DNA from: Curvibacter soli
GTDB lineage: Bacteria; Pseudomonadota; Gammaproteobacteria; Burkholderiales; Burkholderiaceae_C
Reading direction: 5' to 3'
Length of the DNA: 50,844 nucleotides
NCBI RefSeq assembly: GCF_029211125.1
Contig: NZ_JARGEN010000019.1
Location: forward strand, 1-50,844
Shown: in pieces, positions 42,273-50,844 of the stretch
Layout: every line of letters begins with the position of its first letter
How positions within the stretch are numbered: position 1 is the first letter of the stretch
Position numbers and translations under genes: made by a program
The notes under the pieces: generated by a model
What the model was told of the DNA's origin: nothing
The model's input: only the letters and a program-made list of their open reading frames with translations
The model's database searches: none

Positions 42273-43121
42273 ATGAGCATCAAGACCGTAGGCGTCATCG
42301 GCGCCGGCACCATGGGCAACGGCATCGCGCAGACCTGCGCCGTGGCAGGCATCGACGTGGTGATGGTAGACATCTCCGACGCCGCCGTGCAGAAAGGCTT
42401 GGCCACCATCGGCGGCAGCCTGGACCGGCTGATCAAGAAGGAAAAGCTGACCGAGGCGCAAAAGGCCGCAGCCCTGTCGCACATCAAGACCTCCACCAGC
42501 TACGACGATCTGAAGGCCGCGCAACTCGTGATCGAGGCGGCCACCGAGAACTACGAGCTCAAGCTCAAGATCCTCAAGCAGGTGGATGCCCTGGTGGCAC
42601 CCGAGGTGATCATCGCGTCGAACACCTCGTCGATCTCCATCACCAAGCTGGCCGCGGCCACCGGCCGTGCCGACAAGTTCATCGGCATGCACTTCTTCAA
42701 CCCTGTGCCGATGATGGCGCTGGTGGAGATCATCCGCGGCCTGCAGACCAGCGACGCTACGCACGACACGGTGCAGGCGCTGGCCAAGGAACTCGGCAAG
42801 AGCCCCATCACGGTGAAGAACGCGCCGGGCTTTGTCGTCAACCGCATCCTGGTGCCGATGATCAACGAGGCATTCTTCGTGCTGGCCGACGGCCTGGCCA
42901 CGGCCGAGGACATCGACGCGGGCATGAAGCTCGGCTGCAACCAGCCCATCGGGCCGCTGGCACTGGCCGACATGATCGGCCTAGACGTGTGCCTGGCGGT
43001 GACGGAGGTCTACCTCTCCGAATTCGGCGACAGCAAGTACCGCCCCTGCCCGCTGCTCAAGGAAATGGTGGCTGCGGGCCGCCTGGGCCGCAAGACCGGG
43101 CGCGGCGTGTACATCTACTGA
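42273..43121 (+). CDS. hbd: 3-hydroxybutyryl-CoA dehydrogenase
   Basis: This 282-residue NAD(P)-dependent enzyme has the Rossmann motif GVIGAGTMGNGIAQ, SNTSSISITKLA, HFFNPVPMMALVEII (catalytic His-Glu pair) and NAPGFVVNRIL. It interconverts 3-hydroxybutyryl-CoA and acetoacetyl-CoA, linking beta-oxidation, butanoate and PHB metabolism. The ATG at 42273 has AAGGAG 8 bases before it. The first MITE copy begins 91 bases past its stop. Names such as paaH or fadB2 are used for close relatives. Confidence 0.93.
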   Translation: MSIKTVGVIGAGTMGNGIAQTCAVAGIDVVMVDISDAAVQKGLATIGGSLDRLIKKEKLTEAQKAAALSHIKTSTSYDDLKAAQLVIEAATENYELKLKILKQVDALVAPEVIIASNTSSISITKLAAATGRADKFIGMHFFNPVPMMALVEIIRGLQTSDATHDTVQALAKELGKSPITVKNAPGFVVNRILVPMINEAFFVLADGLATAEDIDAGMKLGCNQPIGPLALADMIGLDVCLAVTEVYLSEFGDSKYRPCPLLKEMVAAGRLGRKTGRGVYIY

Positions 43122-43212
43122 TTGGGCCATTCCATGCGCGGCCCGCACGCGGGCGCGCCGCACCGCGGGCGACACACATCCACATCGGCGTTGCGGCTTT
43201 TCTTCAATTAAA

Positions 43213-43448
43213 CCTGGAAACGGCAGTTGGATGCGCCTGCCGGTGCCGTGATCGGGGTGCCAGGCAAGACCGGGCGACGCGGCGGGCTTGGTGCCCGCAA
43301 GGAGGAGCAACGCCGCATGGCGCGCCGAGCGCGGTGCTGGCAGGTGCATGGCGCTCTCACCCACCAGGTGAACCCCATCGAAGCCGTCAACGCTCGATTT
43401 CATGCGGCCTGGCAAGGGATGCAAAGCGGTCAACTGCCGTTTCCAGGT
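43213..43448. mobile_element. MITE copy 1 (236 bp, 17-bp inverted ends, TTAAA target duplication)
   Basis: The left end CCTGGAAACGGCAGTTG and right end CAACTGCCGTTTCCAGG are perfect inverted repeats. The 5-bp sequence TTAAA directly repeats on both sides (43208-43212 and 43449-43453), showing transposition. There is no transposase. It is about 95% identical to the copy at 48229. Ends starting CCTG and a 5-bp duplication suit mobilisation by an IS1380-type transposase. It lies between hbd and ohrR. Confidence 0.93.
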
Positions 43449-43501
43449 TAAATTGCACGCTATTTAATAGCGGTCAATAATAGCGGTCAATAATTTTGGC
43501 C
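43449..43501 (+). promoter_or_regulatory. ohrR leader with AT-rich imperfect palindrome and 13-bp tandem repeat
   Basis: Between the MITE and the ohrR start lies AAATTGCACGCTATTT, an imperfect palindrome of the AT-rich kind bound by OhrR/MarR proteins. It is followed by two full copies and part of a third of TAATAGCGGTCAA (43466-43495). The operator role is inferred. Confidence 0.4.
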
Positions 43502-43975
43502 ATGGCATCCGCATCACGCCCCGACACCGCCCGGCAGCTCGTGCTGGACAACCAGCTCTGCTTCGCGCTGTATTCCGCGTCGCTCGGCATGACGCGCGTG
43601 TACAAGCCGCTGCTGGCCGGGCTGGGCCTGACCTACCCGCAGTACATTGCCATGCTGGCGCTGTGGGAGCGCGACGGACTCATGGTGTCCGAGCTGGGCG
43701 AGCGGCTGTTCCTCGACTCCGGCACGCTCACGCCGCTGCTCAAGCGCCTCGAAACCCTGGGCCTGGTCGCGCGACAGCGCGACAGCACCGACGAGCGCCG
43801 CGTGCGCATCCACCTCACGCCCGCGGGCCGCAGGCTCAAGGGCCGCGCCGCCGCCATCCCCGGCTGCCTGCTCGCAGCCAGCCGCTGCACCCTACCGCAG
43901 GTGGCGGCGCTCACCCAGCAGTTGCAGGCCCTGCGCGACCAGTTGGCGCAATCCGCCGCCGAACCCGCGGGCTGA
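43502..43975 (+). CDS. ohrR: OhrR-type MarR-family peroxide-sensing repressor
   Basis: The protein is 157 residues. The [18 protein letters not shown] segment carries the reactive cysteine (Cys20) by which OhrR senses organic hydroperoxides. The winged helix follows: [33 protein letters not shown] and [16 protein letters not shown] second cysteine-bearing stretch near the C-terminus ([13 protein letters not shown]) suggests the two-Cys mode. It lies 65 bases upstream of ohr, its classical target, on the same strand. The MITE lies directly upstream and may have altered its promoter. Confidence 0.92.
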   Translation: MASASRPDTARQLVLDNQLCFALYSASLGMTRVYKPLLAGLGLTYPQYIAMLALWERDGLMVSELGERLFLDSGTLTPLLKRLETLGLVARQRDSTDERRVRIHLTPAGRRLKGRAAAIPGCLLAASRCTLPQVAALTQQLQALRDQLAQSAAEPAG

Positions 43976-44040
43976 AAGAACACCCGATTCACCAACCCGC
44001 CCTGCCCATCCGGGCCGGACATCCACAGGAGAGAGCCGCC

Positions 44041-44472
44041 ATGCCCACCACCCTCGACAAAGTCGTCTATACCGCCCGCACCCATACCACGGGCGGGCGC
44101 GACGGCCACAGCGCATCCAGCGACGGCATGCTCGCCGTCGATCTCAAGCCGCCCAAGGAAATGGGCGGCCCCGGCGGCGGCGCCAACCCCGAGCAATTGT
44201 TCGCCGCGGGCTACTCGGCCTGCTTCATGGGCGCGCTGAAGCTCGTGGCCGGTCAGAAGAAGATCGCCGTGCCGGCGGACACATCGATCGACGCCGAGGT
44301 CGACATCGGCCCCATTCCGCAGGGCTTCGGCATCGCCGCGCGCCTGACGGTCAACCTGCCCGGCATGGACCAGGCCGGCGCCCAGGCGCTGGTGGACGCC
44401 GCACACCAGGTCTGCCCGTATTCCAACGCCACGCGCGGCAACATCGAGGTGGCGCTGGCCGTGAAGGTCTGA
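44041..44472 (+). CDS. ohr: Organic hydroperoxide resistance protein Ohr
   Basis: This 143-residue OsmC/Ohr-fold thiol peroxidase has both redox cysteines: Cys61 in YSACFMGAL and Cys125 in [14 protein letters not shown]. The conserved Arg of GGRDGH near the N-terminus is also present. Ohr reduces fatty-acid and other organic hydroperoxides using lipoylated proteins. The ATG has AGGAGAG upstream. The gene is paired with ohrR and followed by srkA, a stress-response kinase, making a peroxide/stress group. Confidence 0.96.
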   Translation: MPTTLDKVVYTARTHTTGGRDGHSASSDGMLAVDLKPPKEMGGPGGGANPEQLFAAGYSACFMGALKLVAGQKKIAVPADTSIDAEVDIGPIPQGFGIAARLTVNLPGMDQAGAQALVDAAHQVCPYSNATRGNIEVALAVKV

Positions 44473-44514
44473 CCTTCGGGCGCGCGCGCCGCATGCCCCG
44501 CCGATAATCGGGGC

Positions 44515-45552
44515 ATGCCTTCCACCCTGCCGCCGGCGCCTGCCGCCTCTTCCCATCCTTACGAAGCGCTCACACCTGCGGCGGTGCTGGACGCGCTGGC
44601 GCAAGTAGGCCTGAACGGCGATGGCCGCCTCATGGCGCTCAGTTCTTACGAGAACCGGGTCTACCAGGCATCGCTCGAAGACGGCACGCGCGTGGTCGCC
44701 AAGTTCTACCGGCCCGGCCGCTGGAGCGCGGCGCAGATCCTTGAGGAGCACGCCTTCGCGGCGGAACTGGCGCAAGCCGAGGTACCCGTGGTCGCGCCCC
44801 TGGCGCTGCATGGCACGACGCTGCACCACTTCGGCGGCTTCGCATTCAGCGTGAGTCCCTGGCGCGGCGGACGCCCGCCCGAACTGGACGATTTCGAGGT
44901 GCTGGAATGGGTGGGCCGCTTCCTGGCCCGCATCCACACCGTGGGTGCCGCGCGCCCCTTCGCCGAGCGGCCCGCGCTCGATCTGCAGAGCTTGGGTACC
45001 GCATCGCGCGATTGGCTGCTGGCACAGCGCGCCATTCCACTCGACATGGAAGGCGAATGGCGCACAGCCTGCGACTGCGCTCTCAAAATGATAGCTGCAA
45101 GCGCAATCAATACGGGCGCCAGAGGCCAATCAGGTATTGAATTCCTGCGCCTGCACGGTGACTGCCACCCAGGCAACATCCTCTGGACGCCGACCGACAA
45201 ACCCGGCGGCGGCCCGCACTTCGTGGACCTCGACGACACCCGCAGCGGCCCGGCGGTGCAGGACTTGTGGATGCTGCTGTCGGGCGAACGCCCGCAGCGC
45301 ACGCAGCAGTTGTCGGCGCTGCTGGACGGCTACGAGCAGTTCCGCGCCTTCGACCGGCGCGAGCTGGCACTCATCGAGCCGCTGCGCACGCTGCGCCTGA
45401 TCCACTACAGCGCCTGGCTCGCGCGCCGCTGGAGCGACCCGATCTTCCCGATCAACTTCCCCTGGTTCGGCAGCAGCGATTACTGGCGCGGGCAGGTGGA
45501 CATGCTGCGCGAGCAGATCGAGGCGATGGGGGAGGAGCCGCTGGCCGCATAG
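44515..45552 (+). CDS. srkA: Stress response kinase A (SrkA/RdoA-type)
   Basis: This 345-residue aminoglycoside-phosphotransferase-fold kinase is of the YihE/RdoA type. Seen: [10 protein letters not shown] (glycine-loop equivalent), [13 protein letters not shown] (catalytic Asp/His/Asn), [12 protein letters not shown] (metal-binding Asp) and [12 protein letters not shown] near the C-terminus. In E. coli it is Cpx-controlled and protects against stress-induced death. Residues 192-211 ([20 protein letters not shown]) come from a reverse copy of the 65-bp repeat placed just before the catalytic LHGDCH loop. It is 42 bases after ohr, possibly one operon. Confidence 0.92.
   Translation: MPSTLPPAPAASSHPYEALTPAAVLDALAQVGLNGDGRLMALSSYENRVYQASLEDGTRVVAKFYRPGRWSAAQILEEHAFAAELAQAEVPVVAPLALHGTTLHHFGGFAFSVSPWRGGRPPELDDFEVLEWVGRFLARIHTVGAARPFAERPALDLQSLGTASRDWLLAQRAIPLDMEGEWRTACDCALKMIAASAINTGARGQSGIEFLRLHGDCHPGNILWTPTDKPGGGPHFVDLDDTRSGPAVQDLWMLLSGERPQRTQQLSALLDGYEQFRAFDRRELALIEPLRTLRLIHYSAWLARRWSDPIFPINFPWFGSSDYWRGQVDMLREQIEAMGEEPLAA
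45081..45144 (-). repeat. Dispersed coding-sequence-embedded 65-bp element, copy 7 (in srkA)
   Basis: Read on the minus strand it gives GATTGGCCTCTGGCGCCCG, a spacer, GCGCTTGCAGCTATCA and TTTTGAGA. It is opposite to its host gene, like copies 1, 4 and 5, and read in the same frame (IAASA...TGARGQ). Confidence 0.68.
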
Positions 45553-45619
45553 GCAGGCCAACCCTTGCCTCGCATCCTGATAAAAGCGTGCCCTTGAACC
45601 AGAACATGGAAGATTGACG

Positions 45620-45769
45620 ATGAGTGACCTGAAAGGGAAAGTCGCCGTGGTGACCTGCTATGCAATGCTCGGCAGTACCATCGACGGCATCCTCACGACG
45701 CACGAGGACGTGGCGCAAACGGCGCTGCTCCACTCGGCGTTCCCGCGCGCGGCGGGATATTTTCGATGA
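45620..45769 (+). pseudogene. 3-hydroxybutyrate dehydrogenase (SDR) remnant with internal deletion
   Basis: This 49-codon frame begins MSDLKGKVAVVT, the typical SDR/3-hydroxybutyrate dehydrogenase start. It then jumps to DGILTTHEDVAQTALLHSAF, which resembles the C-terminal part of the same family; the Rossmann glycines, the active-site Tyr-Lys and about 200 residues between are missing. Its stop overlaps the start of the next gene as ATGA, so it may now act as a translated leader. Related genera often place this dehydrogenase beside a patatin gene (from memory). Confidence 0.55.
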
Positions 45770-48075
45770 CGTATCAGAAAATCGACTTCCTTTTGATCGG
45801 GGGAGGGCTGGCGAGTGCGACGGCAGCCGAGACGCTGCGGCGGGAAGGCGCAACCGGCTCCATCCTGATCCTGTCGGCCGAATCGACGCTGCCGTATCAG
45901 CGCCCGGCGCTGTCCAAGCGCTATCTGCTCGGTGATGCCAACGTGCAGCAGATACTCATTCATCCGGCGCAGTATTACCGCGAACAGCAAATCGAGGTCG
46001 CGCTGGAAACCACGGCGCTCTCGGTCGATACCGCCCGCCAACGGGTGGAAACCTCGACCGGGCGGCAGATTCATTATGAAAAACTCCTGATCGCCACCGG
46101 CGCATCGCCCCGGCCCATTGCTTTACCCGGTGCGTCGCTGCCGGGCATTCATGTGCTGAGGTCGCGCGACGATTGCGATGCCCTGCGGCAGCGTGCCTCG
46201 AAGGCCAAGCGTGCCGTTGTGGTGGGCGGCAGCTTTCACGGCATCGAGGTCGCGATGACGCTGCGCGACCTCGGCCTCGAAGTCACCATCGTGGAAGAGG
46301 ACACGCGACTGCTGCGGCATCTGGAATCGGCGATGCTGTCTGATTTCTTCCTGCAGTACGCAAGCCAGCAAGGCGCGACCGTGTTGCTCGACGAGCCGGT
46401 GGTCGCGTTTCATGGAGAAAGAAAAATCCGGGAAGTCGAAACTGGCTCGGGGGCGCGCATACCGTGCGATTTCGCGGTGGCCTGCATGGGCGTGCGTCCC
46501 GCCACGCAATTTCTCCACGGCAGCGGCATTGCGCTCGAAGAGGGCCAGGTCGTGGTTGATGCTCGGCTGGCCACCAATGCGCCCAACGTCTGGGCGGCCG
46601 GCGACGTGACGAGCTTTCTGGACCCGGTGTTTTCCCGCCGGCGCCATATCGAGCACTGGGACAACGCGGTCAAGCAAGGGCGTCTCGCCGCGCTGAACAT
46701 GCTGGGGCGCCGCATGCGCTATGACCAGGTGTCCTATTTCTTTTGCGAAGTCGGCGACATCGGGTTCGACGTGCTCGGCGCGCCGGAAGACGCCGACGAG
46801 TGGATCATGCGCGGCTCGCTGGCAGACCACTCCTTTGCGTTGTTTTACCTGAAGGACAGCGTGATGCGGGCAGCATTCTCGCTGGGCCGCCCGGCCGGGG
46901 AAACGCGTCTTGCCGAGGGGCTGATCCGTTACCGGACCAACCTGCAACTGCACAAGGAAATATTGCGGCAGCCGGACGTCGCGCTCGACCAGCTGCCGAC
47001 GCAGACCGTGCTGGTGTTGCAGGGCGGCGGTGCGCTCGGCGCGTTCGAATGCGGGGTGGTCAAGGCGCTGGAGGAAGAGCAGATATTTCCAGACATCGTG
47101 GCAGGCATTTCGATTGGCGCGCTCAACGGCGCGATCATTGCCGGCAATCCGCGCAACGCCACGGGCGCGCTGGAGGCCTTCTGGTCGGAGTTGCAGGTGG
47201 CATCCTCGCCGCTGCTATCGGAGCCGATGCGGCGCGCCACAACCGCCATGCAGATCCTGCAGTTCGGCGTGCCGAAATTTTTCCGGCCGCGCTGGATGCC
47301 GTCGTTCGGAGAGCCCTGGGTGGCGCCGTGGAACTGGAGCGGCTTTTACGATACGTCGCCGATGAAGCAGTTGCTGGCGAAGTACGTGGACTTCACGTCG
47401 CTCAAGGAAAGCCCGGTGCGACTCGTGGTCGGCGCGGTCAACGTGCTGACCGGCGAGCTCGAGGTGTTCGACAGCTATGTCGACGATCTGACGCCGGACC
47501 ATATTCTGGCCAGCGGCAGCTTGCCTCCCGGTTTTTCCTGGACCTTCGTCGACGGCAAACCCTACTGGGATGGCGGCATTGTCAGCAACTCGCCGCTCGA
47601 TCTGGTGTTCGACCGCTGCGGCCCGGACGGCAAGCGGGTCTTCATCGTGGACCTGTTTGCGGGCGCGAAGTCCTCCTTGCCTTCCAACATGATGGAAATC
47701 CAGGCACGCCGTGACGAAATCGTGTATTCGGAACGTGTGCGCAGCGATCTGCGCATGCGTGAACTGAAGGATGCCTATCGCGGCCTGGTCGAGAGCCTGC
47801 TGCAGGAGATCGAGCCGGTGGAGCGCGAGAAGATCATGCAGCGTCCCCGGTATATCCAGTTGATGGGCGACGGCGCAAAGATGCAGATCACGCGCTTCGT
47901 GCGCAAGGGGGTGGGCGATGAGCCCTCGTGGCGGGACTACGATTTCTCGGATGTTTCGATTCGCGCCAATCAGGCCCAGGGCTACGCGCTGGTCAAGGAA
48001 ATGCTCGGTGCCCCGAGGGGGGTTGTTGCGGCCGACCGGCCTGTCGAGAGCACATCCGACACCGTCGAGCGGTAG
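45766..48075 (+). CDS. Fusion: ferredoxin-reductase-like FAD oxidoreductase + patatin phospholipase
   Basis: The protein is 769 residues. Residues 1 to about 405 form a pyridine-nucleotide-disulphide-type flavoprotein without redox cysteines. It has FAD loop IGGGLASATAAETLR (12 on), LLIATGASPRP, a second dinucleotide loop VVVGGSFHGIEVAMTLRDLG, NVWAAGDVTSF, and a ferredoxin-reductase-like C-terminal domain. From about 415 a patatin domain follows: oxyanion loop GGGALG (420-425), GISIG with Ser449, and the DGG motif with Asp602. A C-terminal DUF3734-like tail includes RRDEIVYSERVRSDLRMREL. Both halves keep their catalytic motifs. It is slightly lower in GC than its neighbours, coupled by ATGA to a dehydrogenase remnant, and lies within the MITE-bracketed block. 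Acyl-lipid hydrolysis linked to NAD(P)H redox chemistry is inference. Confidence 0.88.
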   Translation: MTYQKIDFLLIGGGLASATAAETLRREGATGSILILSAESTLPYQRPALSKRYLLGDANVQQILIHPAQYYREQQIEVALETTALSVDTARQRVETSTGRQIHYEKLLIATGASPRPIALPGASLPGIHVLRSRDDCDALRQRASKAKRAVVVGGSFHGIEVAMTLRDLGLEVTIVEEDTRLLRHLESAMLSDFFLQYASQQGATVLLDEPVVAFHGERKIREVETGSGARIPCDFAVACMGVRPATQFLHGSGIALEEGQVVVDARLATNAPNVWAAGDVTSFLDPVFSRRRHIEHWDNAVKQGRLAALNMLGRRMRYDQVSYFFCEVGDIGFDVLGAPEDADEWIMRGSLADHSFALFYLKDSVMRAAFSLGRPAGETRLAEGLIRYRTNLQLHKEILRQPDVALDQLPTQTVLVLQGGGALGAFECGVVKALEEEQIFPDIVAGISIGALNGAIIAGNPRNATGALEAFWSELQVASSPLLSEPMRRATTAMQILQFGVPKFFRPRWMPSFGEPWVAPWNWSGFYDTSPMKQLLAKYVDFTSLKESPVRLVVGAVNVLTGELEVFDSYVDDLTPDHILASGSLPPGFSWTFVDGKPYWDGGIVSNSPLDLVFDRCGPDGKRVFIVDLFAGAKSSLPSNMMEIQARRDEIVYSERVRSDLRMRELKDAYRGLVESLLQEIEPVEREKIMQRPRYIQLMGDGAKMQITRFVRKGVGDEPSWRDYDFSDVSIRANQAQGYALVKEMLGAPRGVVAADRPVESTSDTVER

Positions 48076-48157
48076 GGGCCTGCCGTTTTCCGGCGCTTCG
48101 GTTTTTGGTCTCTTTTGAGGTAGTGGTGCGAGGCGCAGCCCAGGGAGCTGCGCTGGC

Positions 48158-48197
48158 CCATGGCTGGATGCAGCGGGGCTTATGCATCCGGCCATGG
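48158..48197. repeat. Long hairpin (15-bp stem) downstream of the fusion gene
   Basis: CCATGGCTGGATGCA (48158-48172) and TGCATCCGGCCATGG (48183-48197) pair over 15 bp, with one T/G position, around a 10-base loop. GCGCAGC-N7-GCTGCGC (48132-48152 region) forms a second stem just before it. No T-run follows. It lies between the fusion gene and the second MITE. Confidence 0.6.
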
Positions 48198-48228
48198 AGA
48201 CATGAGCGGCGAGCGCCGAAGCGATGAT

Positions 48229-48462
48229 CCTGGAAACGGCAGTTGGATGCGCCTGCCGGTGCCGTGATTGGGGTGCCAGGCAAGACGCGACGACGCGGCG
48301 GGCTACTGCCCGCAAGGAGGAGCAACGCCGCATGGCGCGCCGAGCGCGGTGCTGGCAGGTGCATAGCGCTCTCACCCACGAGGTGAACCCCATCGAAGCC
48401 GTGAACGCTCGATTTCATGCGGCCTGGCAAGGGATACGAAGCGGTCAACTGCCGTTTCCAGG
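48229..48462. mobile_element. MITE copy 2 (234 bp, 17-bp inverted ends, ATGAT target duplication)
   Basis: It has the same perfect 17-bp inverted ends as copy 1 and lies in the same direction. The flanking direct repeat is ATGAT (48224-48228 and 48463-48467), different from copy 1, so the two inserted independently. It differs from copy 1 by about a dozen substitutions and a small indel. The 476-base gap between the fusion gene and htpG (48076-48551) contains this element, the hairpin at 48158, and nothing else I recognise. Confidence 0.93.
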
Positions 48463-48551
48463 ATGATGGGCGCCCACCGTGCCCCGGCGTGTGCCGGTTG
48501 CGCAGGCGTGTTGCCCACCAGCAGCATGCGAGCAGCACGCCGCAGGCCGCG

Positions 48552-50603
<2,052 letters not shown>

Positions 50604-50844
50604 GGTGGCTGATTCGGAAAAAAACAAAGCGGGGACGCCCCGCACCTGGGGGCGCCGGGCCGATTATCAACGCCGGCTCCGGCACGCAAGGCCAGCCGGC
50701 GCGCGCCCATGTCAACTGTTGGCAATCTGTTGGTATTTGCACCCATTTTCCGTTATTTACAGCCCACAAGATCGGCCGAGTCTTGTCCAACGAGGTATGA
50801 GCCTGGAGCCGGGCTCGTGATTCCACTGAGCAATGAGCCTGGCG
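50604..50844. other. htpG upstream region
   Basis: Minus-strand promoter region of htpG. A GATAAT box (complement at about 50662-50667) could be a -10. I did not find a convincing sigma-32 heat-shock promoter. AT-rich patches occur at 50710-50765. No gene is recognised up to the window end. Confidence 0.35.

Noticed and set aside
43208-48467. The two MITEs as ends of one composite transposon that arrived together.
   Set aside because: The target duplications differ (TTAAA versus ATGAT) and each copy has its own pair, so they inserted separately; later joint mobilisation remains only a possibility.
50604-50760. Sigma-32 heat-shock promoter for htpG.
   Set aside because: No convincing CTTGAA plus CCCCAT pair at correct spacing; TTGACA and GATAAT boxes present are not correctly spaced to each other.

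Overview
The window is high-GC (mostly 65-70%) DNA from a betaproteobacterium, most likely a Comamonadaceae member of the Acidovorax/Alicycliphilus/Comamonas type. This rests on an Omp32-like porin, an S-adenosylhomocysteine (SAH) riboswitch ahead of ahcY, a liu-type leucine/isovalerate degradation cluster, and the general gene style. No rRNA, tRNA or CRISPR was seen. The assignment is inference from gene content; no database was searched.

Layout. 0.1-10 kb: a membrane-anchored Ser/Thr kinase; rlmJ; a minus-strand operon under an SAH riboswitch (ahcY-tlyA-metF-rlpA-like); and a tandem pair of paralogous PilZ-like proteins. 10-16.5 kb: prfC, two acyltransferase-3 membrane proteins (the first clearly AT-richer) on either side of an IS1380-like transposase remnant, a HAD phosphatase, and an MscS channel. 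16.6-25.7 kb: a double-length UvrA with four ABC ATPase modules, a porin with its terminator, and an MHS-type MFS transporter with a large soluble insert. 25.9-28.2 kb: HMG-CoA lyase followed by YbaK-like, DUF1289 and DsbA/HCCA-isomerase-like genes, with the first three translationally linked. 28.5-39.3 kb: an M48-type membrane peptidase, then liuD, liuC, liuB, an acyl-CoA ligase and liuA, divergent from an AraC-type regulator. With HMG-CoA lyase these take isovaleryl-CoA to acetyl-CoA and acetoacetate. 39.5-43.1 kb: a NodI/NodJ-like ABC exporter with a diguanylate cyclase gene between its two subunits, then 3-hydroxybutyryl-CoA dehydrogenase. 43.2-48.5 kb: ohrR-ohr (organic peroxide defence), srkA, a decayed 3-hydroxybutyrate dehydrogenase, and a single gene fusing a ferredoxin-reductase-like flavoprotein to a patatin phospholipase. 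This block lies between two copies of a ~235-bp MITE. 48.5-50.6 kb: htpG.

Two kinds of repeats stand out. The first is a dispersed ~65-bp element (core GGCCTCCAGCGC...GGGCAGCTATCA). It is present in seven copies, every one inside a coding sequence (tlyA, HAD phosphatase, uvrA twice, DUF1289, liuB, srkA), in both orientations, and always keeping the frame open. In four genes it is read in the same frame and gives related Ala/Gly-rich peptides. The second is the MITE pair, with perfect 17-bp terminal inverted repeats and 5-bp target duplications (TTAAA and ATGAT). The element embedded in coding sequences, the FAD-reductase/patatin fusion and the MITE-flanked stress block are the best candidates for undescribed biology.
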